A stretch of DNA of 64,000 nucleotides. Origin: Paenibacillus sp. 19GGS1-52. Lineage in GTDB: Bacteria > Bacillota > Bacilli > Paenibacillales > Paenibacillaceae. A program made the translations under genes and the position numbers. Each line of letters starts with the position of its first letter. The first letter of the stretch is position 1. The DNA lies in assembly GCF_022369515.1 (NCBI RefSeq), contig NZ_CP059724.1:2976001-3040000 (forward strand), written 5' to 3'. This document shows positions 48,377 to 57,257 of the stretch, piece by piece. A model generated the notes under the pieces. That model did no database searches. It was not told where the DNA came from and worked only from the letters and a program-made list of their open reading frames with translations.

Positions 48377-48551
48377 ATGGAAAAAGAGATTGATTATGTG
48401 AATCTGTACCAAATTCACCATTGGGATTACAATACTCCTATCGAAGAGACGATGGAAGCATTACATGATAATTAGGCTAACACCTGAAGAAATTGCGTCG
48501 GTGGAAGAACCGTATGTTCCCCATCCGGTAGTGGGTCCTAATAGGATCTAA
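48377..48551 (+). pseudogene. Aldo/keto reductase relic with large internal deletion
   Basis: Two adjacent short reading frames match different parts of aldo/keto reductases. The first (48377-48475) reads EIDYVNLYQIHHWDYNTPIE then ETMEALHD, which is the strand-helix region in the middle of the barrel. After a stop and one base, the second (48477-48551) reads LTPEEIASVEEPYVPHPVVG, the C-terminal end of such enzymes. More than one hundred residues between the two, and the whole N-terminal part with the catalytic Tyr, are missing. The gene is dead and its fragments are recognised from the conserved motifs. Confidence 0.75.
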
Positions 48552-48590
48552 TGACAAACACATTTGAAATTTCAACTAAGAGGTGCATTA

Positions 48591-49016
48591 ATGAAGTTTA
48601 ATGAATTTTTTGTCGGACAAGTATTTAAAACCAAGTCTATAACAATCACTAAAGAGAGTATTAGGAGATTTGCTGCAGAGTTTGACCCGCAATATATGCA
48701 TCTGGATGAAGATAAGGCAAAGCAAGGAAGATTTAATGGAATCATCGCTTCTGGAATACAGACCATAGCAGTTTCATTTAAACTTTGGGTCGAGACAGGT
48801 GTTTATGGTGATGATGTTATTGCCGGAACGGCTATGAATAATCTGAAATTTATTAATCCGGTGTATCCAGAGGATGAATTGTATACAATTGTTGAGGTTA
48901 TTGAAGTAAGAGAGAAGAAGAATGAAACGGGACTCGTTACGGTGCGGCTGTCCACTTTCAACAATAAAGATGAGAAAGTTTTTGAAGGCGATTTATCCGT
49001 TTTGGTTAAGCAGTAA
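48591..49016 (+). CDS. MaoC-like hot-dog dehydratase
   Basis: Small cytoplasmic protein of 141 aa with the MaoC/(R)-enoyl-CoA hydratase fold. The catalytic region is FAAEFDPQYMHLDEDKAKQG with the Asp and His of the D-x-x-x-H motif, followed by RFNGIIASGIQTIAVSFKL. It likely hydrates enoyl-CoA or a related thioester. ATG at 48591 was chosen because AGAGGTG lies 6 nt before it; TTG at 48564 lacks a ribosome binding site. No fatty-acid genes are near, so the substrate is unknown. A hairpin terminator follows. Confidence 0.85.
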   Translation: MKFNEFFVGQVFKTKSITITKESIRRFAAEFDPQYMHLDEDKAKQGRFNGIIASGIQTIAVSFKLWVETGVYGDDVIAGTAMNNLKFINPVYPEDELYTIVEVIEVREKKNETGLVTVRLSTFNNKDEKVFEGDLSVLVKQ

Positions 49017-49019
49017 AAC

Positions 49020-49056
49020 AAGGAGTAGATACCTTCCGAGGGTTCTGCTCCTTTTT
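49020..49056 (+). terminator. Terminator after the MaoC-like gene
   Basis: AAGGAG-T-AGA / TCT-G-CTCCTT stem followed by TTTT. Confidence 0.75.
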
Positions 49057-49158
49057 CACTCATTAAGAAGGTTTCAGGCTGATTCTAGTGATGAGGTTGG
49101 TATGGAATGGGACTTGTTTGGGTTATTATATTCTTTATGAAAGAAGATGACCGGACTT

Positions 49159-50028
49159 CTAAGATTCATCAATTTCGCTCAACTTATTTCTCATAACACC
49201 GGGAGTACATCCGTAGGTTTTACGGAAGACCCTGATAAAATAGTTCGTCTCCATGCCCAGCTGCAGCGCAATTTCCTGCACTGGGGTTTCGGCATTCTCT
49301 CTCATTAGCTGCAGTGCCCGCTGGAGGCGCAGATTCTGCAAGTACTTATGCGGAGTTACCTCATACTCTTGCAGGAACAGTCGCTGAAAATGCTGTACCG
49401 AATAGCCAACGGCACCAGCGAGATTGGAGATCAGCAGCGGTTCCGTAAAATGCTCGTTAATCAGACTGACAGCTTTTTGCAGGGCTTCGTTGCGGACCGT
49501 TTCGAACTCGATCCGGCTAACGCCTCCTGTTGAAGTTGCGGTACGGCGGAGCATTAACAGCAGTCGATACATAGTTACAGATAGCTCCTGCATCACCTGC
49601 TCGTCTTGGCGGTTCGTGGTTTGCAGACTTACGGTATGCCAAATTCCACCAATCTCCCTCCAACACTCTTCAAATCGGTCCGGCCGGAAGGGGGCGGACG
49701 GCAGCAGGCGGATGCCTTCCAGAATTTCGCGAGACTGTGTTCCATGAAAGCCAATAAAACCGACATGCCAGGGTTCATGGGAGAGTGGATAATATTCATG
49801 TCCCCGATCCGGTGGAAATACAAAAGCCATTCCCGGTTCTAATATGGTTTCTATGCCACTCTCCAGGTCACGGAACAATCCGCTTCCGCTGCGGATCAGA
49901 AAGATCTGGTGAACGGGGAAACCTGTCGGGCGTACATGATGGTATTGGATATGACGGCCCACGGAATAAGGATATAACGGATAGTCATCCGGATTGCGCG
50001 GCATTTCAATCAGTGAGAAGGGAAGCAT
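49159..50028 (-). CDS. AraC-family transcriptional regulator
   Basis: Regulator of 289 aa. The N-terminal cupin-like domain (about 15-120) contains SVGRHIQYHHVRPTGFPVHQ and PGMAFVFPPDRGHEYYPLSH. The C-terminal AraC domain (about 190-285) has LLISNLAGAVGYSVQHFQRL and CTPGVMRNKL. It is divergent from the GH42 beta-galactosidase with a 188-bp spacer that contains a long imperfect dyad, so it is the probable regulator of that gene. The inducing sugar is inferred to be a galactoside. Confidence 0.9.
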   Translation of the reverse strand: MLPFSLIEMPRNPDDYPLYPYSVGRHIQYHHVRPTGFPVHQIFLIRSGSGLFRDLESGIETILEPGMAFVFPPDRGHEYYPLSHEPWHVGFIGFHGTQSREILEGIRLLPSAPFRPDRFEECWREIGGIWHTVSLQTTNRQDEQVMQELSVTMYRLLLMLRRTATSTGGVSRIEFETVRNEALQKAVSLINEHFTEPLLISNLAGAVGYSVQHFQRLFLQEYEVTPHKYLQNLRLQRALQLMRENAETPVQEIALQLGMETNYFIRVFRKTYGCTPGVMRNKLSEIDES

Positions 50029-50082
50029 ATATTCACCTCATATTCATTTTGTACTAGTATATCGCTACTATATTCCTACTGC

Positions 50083-50129
50083 CTGAATTGAATATTCTTA
50101 TATTATTAATAGTATAAAGAATGATTCAG
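50083..50129. promoter_or_regulatory. Imperfect inverted repeat between AraC and GH42 genes
   Basis: CTGAAT at 50083-50088 and ATTCAG at 50124-50129 frame AT-rich half-sites (ATTCTTATA and TATAAAGAAT) in mirrored order. This is a candidate AraC operator or a transcript hairpin. Confidence 0.45.
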
Positions 50130-50216
50130 GAGTTGGATAGTGGGCACTGATCGAATTTCATCAGAGAATAGTCCCATCGGCTCTTGGACATGAATCTGAG
50201 AGGATGATTTATAGCA

Positions 50217-52286
50217 ATGATTACTAAATTCCCTTCAATTAGCAGCAAAGCACCTGTAATGCTACACGGTGCCGATTATAATCCTGAACAATGGCTGAAG
50301 TACCCGGAAATTTTGCGTGAGGACCTGCGGCTGATGAAGCTGGCTGGCTGCAACGTAATGTCTGTAGGGATCTTTTCCTGGGTTTCACTGGAGAAGGAGG
50401 AGGGTGTCTTTACCTTCGATTGGCTCGATACTTTACTGGATACTTTTTCGGAAAATGGAATTTACGCGTTTCTGGCTACTCCTAGCGGAGCACGCCCGGC
50501 CTGGATGTCGGAGAAATACCCCGAGGTGCTTAGAGTAGAACGGAATCGGGTTCGCAATCTGCATGGAGTACGCCATAACCACTGCTTTACTTCCCCTGTC
50601 TACCGGGACAAAACAGCTCTGCTGAATTCGAAGCTGGCCGAGCGTTATGCGCATCATCCGGCTGTCATTGGCTGGCACATCTCCAATGAGTTCGGCGGAG
50701 AATGTCATTGTGATCTGTGTCAAACCGCGTTTAGAGACTGGCTTAAGGTTAAATATGATAATAATCTCGAGGAGTTGAACCATGCCTGGTGGGCAACCTT
50801 CTGGAGTCATACGTATACTTCGTGGGAGCAGATTGAGTCTCCAGCCCCGCATGGAGAGACGCAGGTGCACGGACTGAATCTCGATTGGCGGCGGTTTGTC
50901 AGCGAGCAGACGATCAATTTTTGCCAGCATGAGATCACTTCGGTACGCAGCTATAACCCAGAACTGCCTGTGACGACCAATATGCATATGATTGATGGGA
51001 TTGATTACCGCGAGCTGGCCAAGATTCTGGATGTTGTCTCCTGGGACGCTTATCCGGATTGGGGTTATACCGCGGATGATGACGATGCCCGGCTGGCAGC
51101 CTGGACTGCGATGCACCATGATCTGTTCCGTTCATTCAAAAAGAAACCATTCCTGCTCATGGAGAGTACTCCTTCACTCACGAACTGGCAATCGGTCAGC
51201 AAGCTGAAGCGGCCTGGTATGCATAAGTTATCCTCGCTGCAAGCAGTTGCGCATGGCTCAGATTCCGTACAATACTTTCAATGGCGCAAAAGCCGTGGCT
51301 CCAGCGAGAAGTTCCATGGGGCTGTTGTGGACCACAGTGGTCACGCTGAGACCCGCGTCTTCCGCGATGTAGCTGAAGTGGGCAGGACTCTAGCAGGTCT
51401 GACAGATGTAGTAGGTACTTCTACACCTGTGCAGACGGCCATCATCTTTGACTGGGACAACCGCTGGGCGATTAAGGATGCTCAAGGGATCAATAATTCT
51501 GCACTACGCTATGAGGAGACGGTGCTCCAGCATTACCGCGGGCTTTGGGAACTAGGAATTCCTGTTGATATCATCGGTTCAGGAGATGACCTGTCGGCCT
51601 ATAAGTTGGTCATTGCTCCAATGCTGTATCTGATCAGTGAAGAGAATGGCAAAAGAATTGAGAAATATGTGGAGCAGGGAGGTACTTTCCTCGCTACTTA
51701 CTGGTCCGGTGTTGTCGGTGAGACCGATTTATGTCACTTGGGCGGGTTCCCGGGGCCACTGCGCAGAACACTTGGTATTTGGGCTGAAGAGACTGAAGGT
51801 CTGCATAGCCGCGATCTGAATGGGATTGTAATGCAGGCAGGGAATGCCCTAAGCTTAAGTGGAGATTATGATGCGCATGAGATTGCCGAGCTGATTCATC
51901 TTGAAGGAGCAGAGATGCTGGGAGCTTACCGCAATGATTTCTATGCCGGACAACCAGCGCTTACTCTGAATAAGCTGGGTCTAGGATTGGCATACCATCT
52001 GGCTACGCGCGTAAAGGACTATGCATTCTATGTGGAGCTATATGCCGCAATTACGAGCAAGGCTGGCATCACCCGTACAATAAATAGTGAATTACCAACG
52101 GGAGTAACAGCGCAGCTGCGGACAGACGGAGAGAACGATTATATTTTCGTGCAGAACTTCAGCGGCATTCAACAATCTGTGGAGCTGGACGGTAGAGCGT
52201 ATACCGATCTGGAATCCGGTGCAGTCGCAGCAGGCGTATTGGATCTACCGGTGAACGGCCTGGTTATGCTGAAGCGTAAGGCATAA
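50217..52286 (+). CDS. GH42 beta-galactosidase
   Basis: Cytoplasmic enzyme of 689 aa that hydrolyses terminal beta-galactose residues, typically from galacto-oligosaccharides made by GH53 galactanase. The TIM barrel (about 15-390) opens HGADYNPEQWLKYPEILRED. The acid/base is Glu158 in WHISNEFGGECHCDLC, whose Cys residues probably bind a metal, as in some other GH42 enzymes. The nucleophile is Glu316 in FLLMESTPS. A trimerisation domain (ETVLQHYRGLWELGIPVDII region, from about 395) and a small C-terminal beta domain follow. GAGAGGATG precedes the ATG. It is divergent from an AraC regulator. It lies about 10 kb away from the main galactan region but fits the same pathway. Confidence 0.95.
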   Translation: MITKFPSISSKAPVMLHGADYNPEQWLKYPEILREDLRLMKLAGCNVMSVGIFSWVSLEKEEGVFTFDWLDTLLDTFSENGIYAFLATPSGARPAWMSEKYPEVLRVERNRVRNLHGVRHNHCFTSPVYRDKTALLNSKLAERYAHHPAVIGWHISNEFGGECHCDLCQTAFRDWLKVKYDNNLEELNHAWWATFWSHTYTSWEQIESPAPHGETQVHGLNLDWRRFVSEQTINFCQHEITSVRSYNPELPVTTNMHMIDGIDYRELAKILDVVSWDAYPDWGYTADDDDARLAAWTAMHHDLFRSFKKKPFLLMESTPSLTNWQSVSKLKRPGMHKLSSLQAVAHGSDSVQYFQWRKSRGSSEKFHGAVVDHSGHAETRVFRDVAEVGRTLAGLTDVVGTSTPVQTAIIFDWDNRWAIKDAQGINNSALRYEETVLQHYRGLWELGIPVDIIGSGDDLSAYKLVIAPMLYLISEENGKRIEKYVEQGGTFLATYWSGVVGETDLCHLGGFPGPLRRTLGIWAEETEGLHSRDLNGIVMQAGNALSLSGDYDAHEIAELIHLEGAEMLGAYRNDFYAGQPALTLNKLGLGLAYHLATRVKDYAFYVELYAAITSKAGITRTINSELPTGVTAQLRTDGENDYIFVQNFSGIQQSVELDGRAYTDLESGAVAAGVLDLPVNGLVMLKRKA

Positions 52287-52450
52287 AGCAAGGTGATTTG
52301 AGTGGATTACACTTCTATTCACGGAGAAGTGAGACCCTACTTTTGGAATTTAGGGGAGTTTGTCTGACTGTCGAAAAAGTAAGGTTTCCCCGCAGGTACC
52401 AACTCTCGCTGCCTACGGATTCTGTTCTGAAATGAATTCTATAAAGCCTA

Positions 52451-52502
52451 TTTCTTCGAGGAATATAAGGATGATTTATCGTGTGAAACAGATAAATTCT
52501 TA
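52451..52502 (-). repeat. Dispersed repeat, copy 1
   Basis: Begins TTTCTTCGAGGAATATAAGG and continues through TATCGTGTGAAAC to ATAAATTCTT. It matches the reverse complement of 57159-57209 with about five mismatches. Confidence 0.8.
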
Positions 52503-52510
52503 GCTTTTCA

Positions 52511-52553
52511 AAAAAGATCCCACACAATTTACAGTTATGTGCGGGATCTTTTT
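52511..52553. terminator. Bidirectional terminator
   Basis: AAAAAGATCCCACAC pairs with GTGCGGGATCTTTTT with a single mismatch. T residues follow on both strands. Confidence 0.85.
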
Positions 52554-52674
52554 ATTTGCTGATTTTGTTTTTAGCTTGCACGGTCCATACTCAAAAAAAT
52601 AATTGGAAGATATAATTTTATTTGGTATATTTGGATTACTGTGTTTGTTCTGAAGATAGCGGAGGGGATTAGCG

Positions 52675-53136
52675 ATGAGACTAGCGGAAGCGCTTGTAAG
52701 GCGAGCGGACTGCCAACGGAAGGTGGCACAGATCAAGCAGCGTCTTGGGAGAGTTATAAAGGTGCAAGAAGGAGAGACACCTTCGGAATCGCCTACTGAG
52801 CTGCTGGATGAATTAAGTCAGACGCTAGGTGATTTAGCCGTCTGGGTGAAGAAGATAAATAAGACGAATGCTTTTAGCCCGTTCGATACGAGTATCAGCT
52901 TGGCAGAAGCGCTGGCGGAACGTGATCGCATCATGCAGCATCGCAATATCCTGAATGAATTGCTTAACGAGGCTTCCATCAAACAGGAACGATACAGCCG
53001 GCAAGAAGTGAAATTTCACACGACTGTTGAAATCGTAGCTCTTCAAAAAGAGGTCGACGAGTTATCGAGGAAATACCGCGAGTTGGACTTCAAGATCCAG
53101 GAGAAAAACTGGAGCACGGACGTACTGGATAACTAA
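52675..53136 (+). CDS. DIP1984-family protein of unknown function
   Basis: Soluble protein of 153 aa, strongly helical with heptad-like stretches (RLAEALVRRADCQRKVAQIK and VALQKEVDELSRKYRELDFK), so coiled-coil assembly is likely. The overall pattern, including ELLDELSQTLGDLAVWVKKI and NKTNAFSPFDTSISLAEALA, matches the DIP1984 (septicolysin-like) family. GCGGAGGGG lies 8 nt before the ATG. It stands alone between terminators. The biological role is not established. Confidence 0.85.
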   Translation: MRLAEALVRRADCQRKVAQIKQRLGRVIKVQEGETPSESPTELLDELSQTLGDLAVWVKKINKTNAFSPFDTSISLAEALAERDRIMQHRNILNELLNEASIKQERYSRQEVKFHTTVEIVALQKEVDELSRKYRELDFKIQEKNWSTDVLDN

Positions 53137-53716
53137 ACAAGTTGGTAACCGGAATCATACAGGCGAGCACAACCCGCCAACGGGTAGTTGGACCTCTGAT
53201 GTAGATGCAGGGCCATATCTACAAAACATAACTAATTAGCCCAATAATGTAACAAGAGTGCGCGATAGCATGTAACTAGGCTGTATTTTGTTTAATGTGA
53301 CTACCACGTGCTGATGTATGGTTAGGTGAGGGCGGGTTCGGGGACTTGTTCAATTGGTAGTCGATGAGACAGTTGGCATATTGCTGGCCTGTCTCTTTTT
53401 TGTATGGATGACGAAGGAGTCTGCCCTCTAGTGAGGGTGGGTCTTCCAATCCGTAGTGGCCTTCAAAATAAACAGAAGCCTTAGTGAAGTTATGACATGT
53501 TTTGCTAGAAGCTGGGTTAAGGCCTTGGTTTTTTGTGTTCCTAAATTATCAGATAAGAGTAGATATTTTAATCTTTAAATAATTGTAATACACTATGATT
53601 TGGTTATAATTGAAACAGAATAGGTGTGTTACTAGTTTGTGCCTTGGTTTGATGTAATGCCTAAGCAGGAGCGCCTACATCCTGTCTGCAAATTTCAGAG
53701 TATAAGGATGGTAAAT
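53137..53716. other. Gene-free region upstream of mqo
   Basis: No credible gene in about 580 bp. A larger inverted repeat (GACTACCA at 53299-53306 and TGGTAGTC at 53355-53362) precedes a terminator at 53366. The last 100 bp, AT-rich with TTGGTTATAATTGAAAC, probably contain the mqo promoter (TATAAT near 53602). Confidence 0.45.
53366..53397 (+). terminator. Terminator-like hairpin without an obvious gene before it
   Basis: GAGACAG / CTGTCTC with a 16-nt loop, followed by TTTTTT. It lies 230 bp after the DIP1984-family gene, so it may end a longer transcript or an unseen small RNA. Confidence 0.6.
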
Positions 53717-55192
53717 ATGAGCAATAGAGAAACTACAACAGACGTTATCTTAATTGGTGCCGGAATCATGAGTGCGACCTTAGCGACATTTCTGAAAGAA
53801 TTAGAGCCGGAATGGGAAATGACAGTGTTTGAGAAGCTTGAACATGCTGGAGAAGAAAGCTCGAACGAATGGAATAATGCAGGAACTGGGCATGCGGCAT
53901 TGTGCGAGCTTAACTACACTGTCGAAAAACCTGACGGATCTATAGATATTAGCAAAGCAATCCAGATTAATGAACAATTTCAGCTTTCCATGCAGTTTTG
54001 GTCTTATCTTGTTAACAGTGAGCTAATACGTAATCCGCGGGATTTTATCATGCCATTGCCTCATATGAGTATGGTGCAAGGAGAACACAATATAGCTTTT
54101 TTAAAGAAACGTTTTGAAGCGATGTCAGATAATCCACTGTTTCAAGGGATGGAATTTTCGGATGACCCTGCAAAGCTGATGGAATGGATTCCGCTTATTA
54201 TGCAAGATCGACCCTCTCATGAACCTATAGCGGCAACCAAAATCGACACAGGAACGGATGTCAATTTTGGTGCTTTAACGCGCATGTTGTTCGAACACTT
54301 AAAGAGTAAGAATGTCGATATCAAATACAAACATTGCGTGGATACTATAAAACGTACTAGCGATGGTTCGTGGGAATTGAAAATACGAAATGACAGCGGT
54401 AACATCGAACGCCATACTGCAAAATTCGTCTTTATTGGAGGCGGGGGAGGGAGTCTGCATTTACTGCAAAAATCCGGTATTCCTGAAGGGAAACATATTG
54501 GCGGATTCCCGGTAAGCGGAATGTTTATGGTGTGTAATAATCCGGAGGTTGTCGCGCAGCATCATGCAAAAGTATATGGCAAAGCTAAAGTTGGAGCTCC
54601 ACCAATGTCTGTTCCGCATCTTGACACAAGATTTATCGACAATAAAAAATCGTTGCTTTTTGGACCTTATGCGGGCTTCTCACCAAAGTTTTTAAAGACT
54701 GGGTCTATGTTTGATTTGATAACTTCCGTAAAATCAGATAATCTCGTAACGATGTTGGCGGCAGGTGCGAAGAGCATGTCATTAACAAAATATCTGATTG
54801 AGCAAGTGATGTTATCGAAAGAAAAGCGCATGGAAGAGTTACGAGAGTTTATCCCGAACGCCAAAATAGAGGATTGGGATTTAGTAGTAGCGGGCCAACG
54901 TGTGCAAGTGATCAAAGATACGGAAGCTGGCGGCAAAGGTACACTGCAATTTGGTACGGAAGTTATTACTGCCGATGATGGCTCTATAGCAGCATTGCTA
55001 GGAGCTTCTCCAGGGGCTTCTACTGCTGTTCACGTTATGCTTGAGGTCATTAACAAATGCTTCCCGCAACATATCAAAGAGTGGGAACCGAATATTAAAG
55101 AAATGATACCTTCTTATAGAGTGTCACTAATGGACAATCCAGAGCTTCTACATGAAATTCATACTTTAACAGCGAAGGCGCTTGGTCTATAA
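53717..55192 (+). CDS. mqo: Malate:quinone oxidoreductase
   Basis: Membrane-associated FAD enzyme of 491 aa that oxidises malate to oxaloacetate and passes electrons to quinone, replacing or supporting malate dehydrogenase in the TCA cycle. The FAD-binding motif is [20 protein letters not shown] near the N-terminus. Family signatures include [19 protein letters not shown] and [23 protein letters not shown] at 53717 was chosen because AAGGATGG lies 5 nt upstream. An in-frame GTG at 53639 would add 26 residues that homologues lack. An AraC-type regulator frame follows directly. The unit is unrelated to the sugar genes. Confidence 0.95.
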   Translation: MSNRETTTDVILIGAGIMSATLATFLKELEPEWEMTVFEKLEHAGEESSNEWNNAGTGHAALCELNYTVEKPDGSIDISKAIQINEQFQLSMQFWSYLVNSELIRNPRDFIMPLPHMSMVQGEHNIAFLKKRFEAMSDNPLFQGMEFSDDPAKLMEWIPLIMQDRPSHEPIAATKIDTGTDVNFGALTRMLFEHLKSKNVDIKYKHCVDTIKRTSDGSWELKIRNDSGNIERHTAKFVFIGGGGGSLHLLQKSGIPEGKHIGGFPVSGMFMVCNNPEVVAQHHAKVYGKAKVGAPPMSVPHLDTRFIDNKKSLLFGPYAGFSPKFLKTGSMFDLITSVKSDNLVTMLAAGAKSMSLTKYLIEQVMLSKEKRMEELREFIPNAKIEDWDLVVAGQRVQVIKDTEAGGKGTLQFGTEVITADDGSIAALLGASPGASTAVHVMLEVINKCFPQHIKEWEPNIKEMIPSYRVSLMDNPELLHEIHTLTAKALGL

Positions 55193-55263
55193 AGTCTCAA
55201 CCCTCTGACCGTATTAAACTCCCGCCAGGATTTTGGGCAGGATTACGTCAATTAGGGATTGCT

Positions 55264-56205
55264 GTGCACGACGTTGCTCACAAAGCACGCCTGCCGCGCA
55301 CTATTATTACTGAACCAACCGTCACTACCGCCCAGTATTTCGCGATCTGGCAGGCTTATTCCGATCTTATGGGTGACACTGCTCAAGGAATCATCAAACT
55401 TGCAACTGTCTTTGAAACAGCGAAGTACCCACCGCCCGTCTTAGCAACTTACCACGCTCGTGACTACCGCGACGCGCTAAACCGGATGGCTCGGTACAAA
55501 CAAATGTGTCCTCCCGAAAGCTTGCGGATCACCGAGGAGGGCGAGTACTGTACAATCGATCTGGAATGGCTGAATACCGAGCAATCCGGTCCGCCGGTGC
55601 TGGTTGGTATCACGCTGGCATTTCTGCTGGAGCTTGGGCGCCGGGGAACAGGTCAACCATTGACGGCGCGGTCCGTCGAATTCTCGCAGTCAATGGGCGA
55701 TGTACAGGTCCTTGAAGCTTACTTCGGCTGCAACATCCGTATGGGCGCACAATGCAACCGGTTGACGCTACATCGAAGAGATCTGGATCGCCCCTTTGTC
55801 TCGTATAACGAAGAGTTGCTGGAGATCCTGACTCCCGTTCTGGATCGATCGCTGGGTGAACAGCAGCGCAGCCGTTCATTTCCAGAGTTGGTTAAATGGA
55901 TCATGAAACGTAGCCTCACTGGAGGGCACCCCGACATTCACGCTGTCGCGAAGGAGCTCAGTGTGAGCGATCGTACCTTACAGCGCCGGCTCACTAACGA
56001 GAATACGAGCTTCAAGCATTTGTTGACACAAGCTAGACATGAGCAGGCACGAGAGTACTTGGCAGACCCCACGCTCGATATTAAAGAAGTGGCTTTCTTG
56101 ATTGGATATGAAGACCAGAACTCATTCTACCGCGCATTCCGCCTTTGGGAAGGGGATACTCCAACACATTGGCGTACTGAACATTTAGGTGCATTCCCAA
56201 CCTAA
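55264..56205 (+). CDS. AraC-family regulator (Arabinose_bd type) with lost or hidden start
   Basis: DNA-binding regulator of at least 313 aa. The N-terminal region is of the Arabinose_bd type (about 1-200), and the AraC domain (about 210-310) contains DIHAVAKELSVSDRTLQRRL and DIKEVAFLIGYEDQNSFYRA. GTG at 55264 is the first possible start codon. However, the frame upstream (55192-55263) encodes DRIKLPPGFWAGLRQLGI, which looks like the natural N-terminal part of such proteins and has no usable start. The beginning may be mutated or read by coupling from mqo, which ends at 55192. This subtype is more typical of Proteobacteria and Actinobacteria, so acquisition by transfer is possible. Target unknown. 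Confidence 0.7.
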   Translation: MHDVAHKARLPRTIITEPTVTTAQYFAIWQAYSDLMGDTAQGIIKLATVFETAKYPPPVLATYHARDYRDALNRMARYKQMCPPESLRITEEGEYCTIDLEWLNTEQSGPPVLVGITLAFLLELGRRGTGQPLTARSVEFSQSMGDVQVLEAYFGCNIRMGAQCNRLTLHRRDLDRPFVSYNEELLEILTPVLDRSLGEQQRSRSFPELVKWIMKRSLTGGHPDIHAVAKELSVSDRTLQRRLTNENTSFKHLLTQARHEQAREYLADPTLDIKEVAFLIGYEDQNSFYRAFRLWEGDTPTHWRTEHLGAFPT

Positions 56206-56358
56206 CCAACCCCACAGGGTGCTAGTATGGACTGAATATTATCATTTGGCGTGTTGAGCAAGTATTCTGGCGTAATCTGCTAGTTACTGAACATTCCAGA
56301 CAAGGTAATATAATCACTATCCGGAGCACCACACTGTTTGTAAAAGGGGAAATGGATT

Positions 56359-57153
56359 ATGGATATGGGATTAAACAATAAAACAGCTCTAATTACAGGA
56401 TCAACGAAAGGTATAGGTAAAGCAATTGCCATTGAACTTGCCAAAGAAGGAGTTAATGTACTAATTAATGGACGGAATGATGAAGAGGTAGAACGAACTG
56501 TAAATCAACTGAAGTCAGAATACCCAGCTACCTCTCCTCAAAATGCTACAGCCGATATTGTGGATACTCAGCAAAGAGAAGCTTTATTTGAAAAGTACCC
56601 CACTATTGATATTTTAGTTAATAACATGGGTATTTATGAAATCATGAAATATGAGGACGTTGACGATGAAATATGGGAAAAATATTTCCGTACTAATGTT
56701 CTTGCTGCCAACGGATTAACTAAGTTCTATTTACCTAAGATGTTGAAAAATGATTATGGCCGCATAATCTTTATTGCGAGTGAAGAAGCTATGCAACCTT
56801 CAGGACAAATGCCTCAATATGCAATGACCAAATCAATGCTATTATCATTGTCGAAAATTTTATCTAAATTAACAATAGGAACAGAAGTTACAGTAAATAC
56901 AATTATGCCAGGACCCACACTCTCTGAAAATGTGTATCAAATCATTGATGGTCTGTACCCTAATGAAGATTTGACTTTTTCCGAAAAAGAGAAACGATTC
57001 ATGACCACAAACCTACCTCAATCTGAAATTCAGCGATTTATTAAGCCGATTGAAATAGGTAGACTGACTACATTTGTATGTAGTCCTTATGCCTCTGCAT
57101 TTAAAGGTTCTCCTATTCGTATGGATGGTGGAATGGTACCGACTATTTTTTAA
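56359..57153 (+). CDS. Short-chain dehydrogenase/reductase
   Basis: NAD(P)-dependent oxidoreductase of 264 aa. The cofactor-binding motif is TGSTKGIGKAIA (14-25), with NNMG for the central strand. The active site shows IASEEAMQPSGQMPQYAMTK with catalytic Tyr and Lys (YxxxK) and the Ser three residues into this stretch. AAGGGGAAATGG lies before the ATG. Its substrate cannot be inferred. It stands alone, followed by a dispersed repeat, a terminator and the group II intron. Its codon use is more AT-rich than that of the neighbouring sugar genes, which may indicate transfer. Confidence 0.9.
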   Translation: MDMGLNNKTALITGSTKGIGKAIAIELAKEGVNVLINGRNDEEVERTVNQLKSEYPATSPQNATADIVDTQQREALFEKYPTIDILVNNMGIYEIMKYEDVDDEIWEKYFRTNVLAANGLTKFYLPKMLKNDYGRIIFIASEEAMQPSGQMPQYAMTKSMLLSLSKILSKLTIGTEVTVNTIMPGPTLSENVYQIIDGLYPNEDLTFSEKEKRFMTTNLPQSEIQRFIKPIEIGRLTTFVCSPYASAFKGSPIRMDGGMVPTIF

Positions 57154-57158
57154 AAGAT

Positions 57159-57209
57159 AAGAATTTATATGTTTCACACGATAACTTATCCTTATATTTC
57201 TCGAAGAAA
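57159..57209 (+). repeat. Dispersed repeat, copy 2
   Basis: Begins AAGAATTTATATGTTTCACA, continues through CGATAACTTATCC, and ends CTCGAAGAAA. It is the reverse complement of 52451-52502 with about five mismatches. It lies directly before the SDR terminator. Confidence 0.8.
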
Positions 57210-57215
57210 CGGGTA

Positions 57216-57247
57216 CCGTCCATAAGAGGACGGCGAAGCCGTTTTTT
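57216..57247 (+). terminator. Terminator of the SDR gene, target of the intron
   Basis: ACGGC-GAA-GCCGT hairpin followed by six T. An alternative upstream pairing, CCGTCC / GGACGG, could form instead. The group II intron begins 10 bp after the T tract. Confidence 0.75.
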
Positions 57248-57257
57248 CTTGGTTGGC

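Larger units (their letters stand above)
52287..52674. other. Intergenic region with a dispersed repeat and a terminator
   Basis: This gap between the GH42 gene and the DIP1984-family gene has no credible coding frame. It contains a 52-bp element that recurs at 57159-57209 in the other orientation, and a strong bidirectional hairpin at 52511-52553. Confidence 0.6.
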
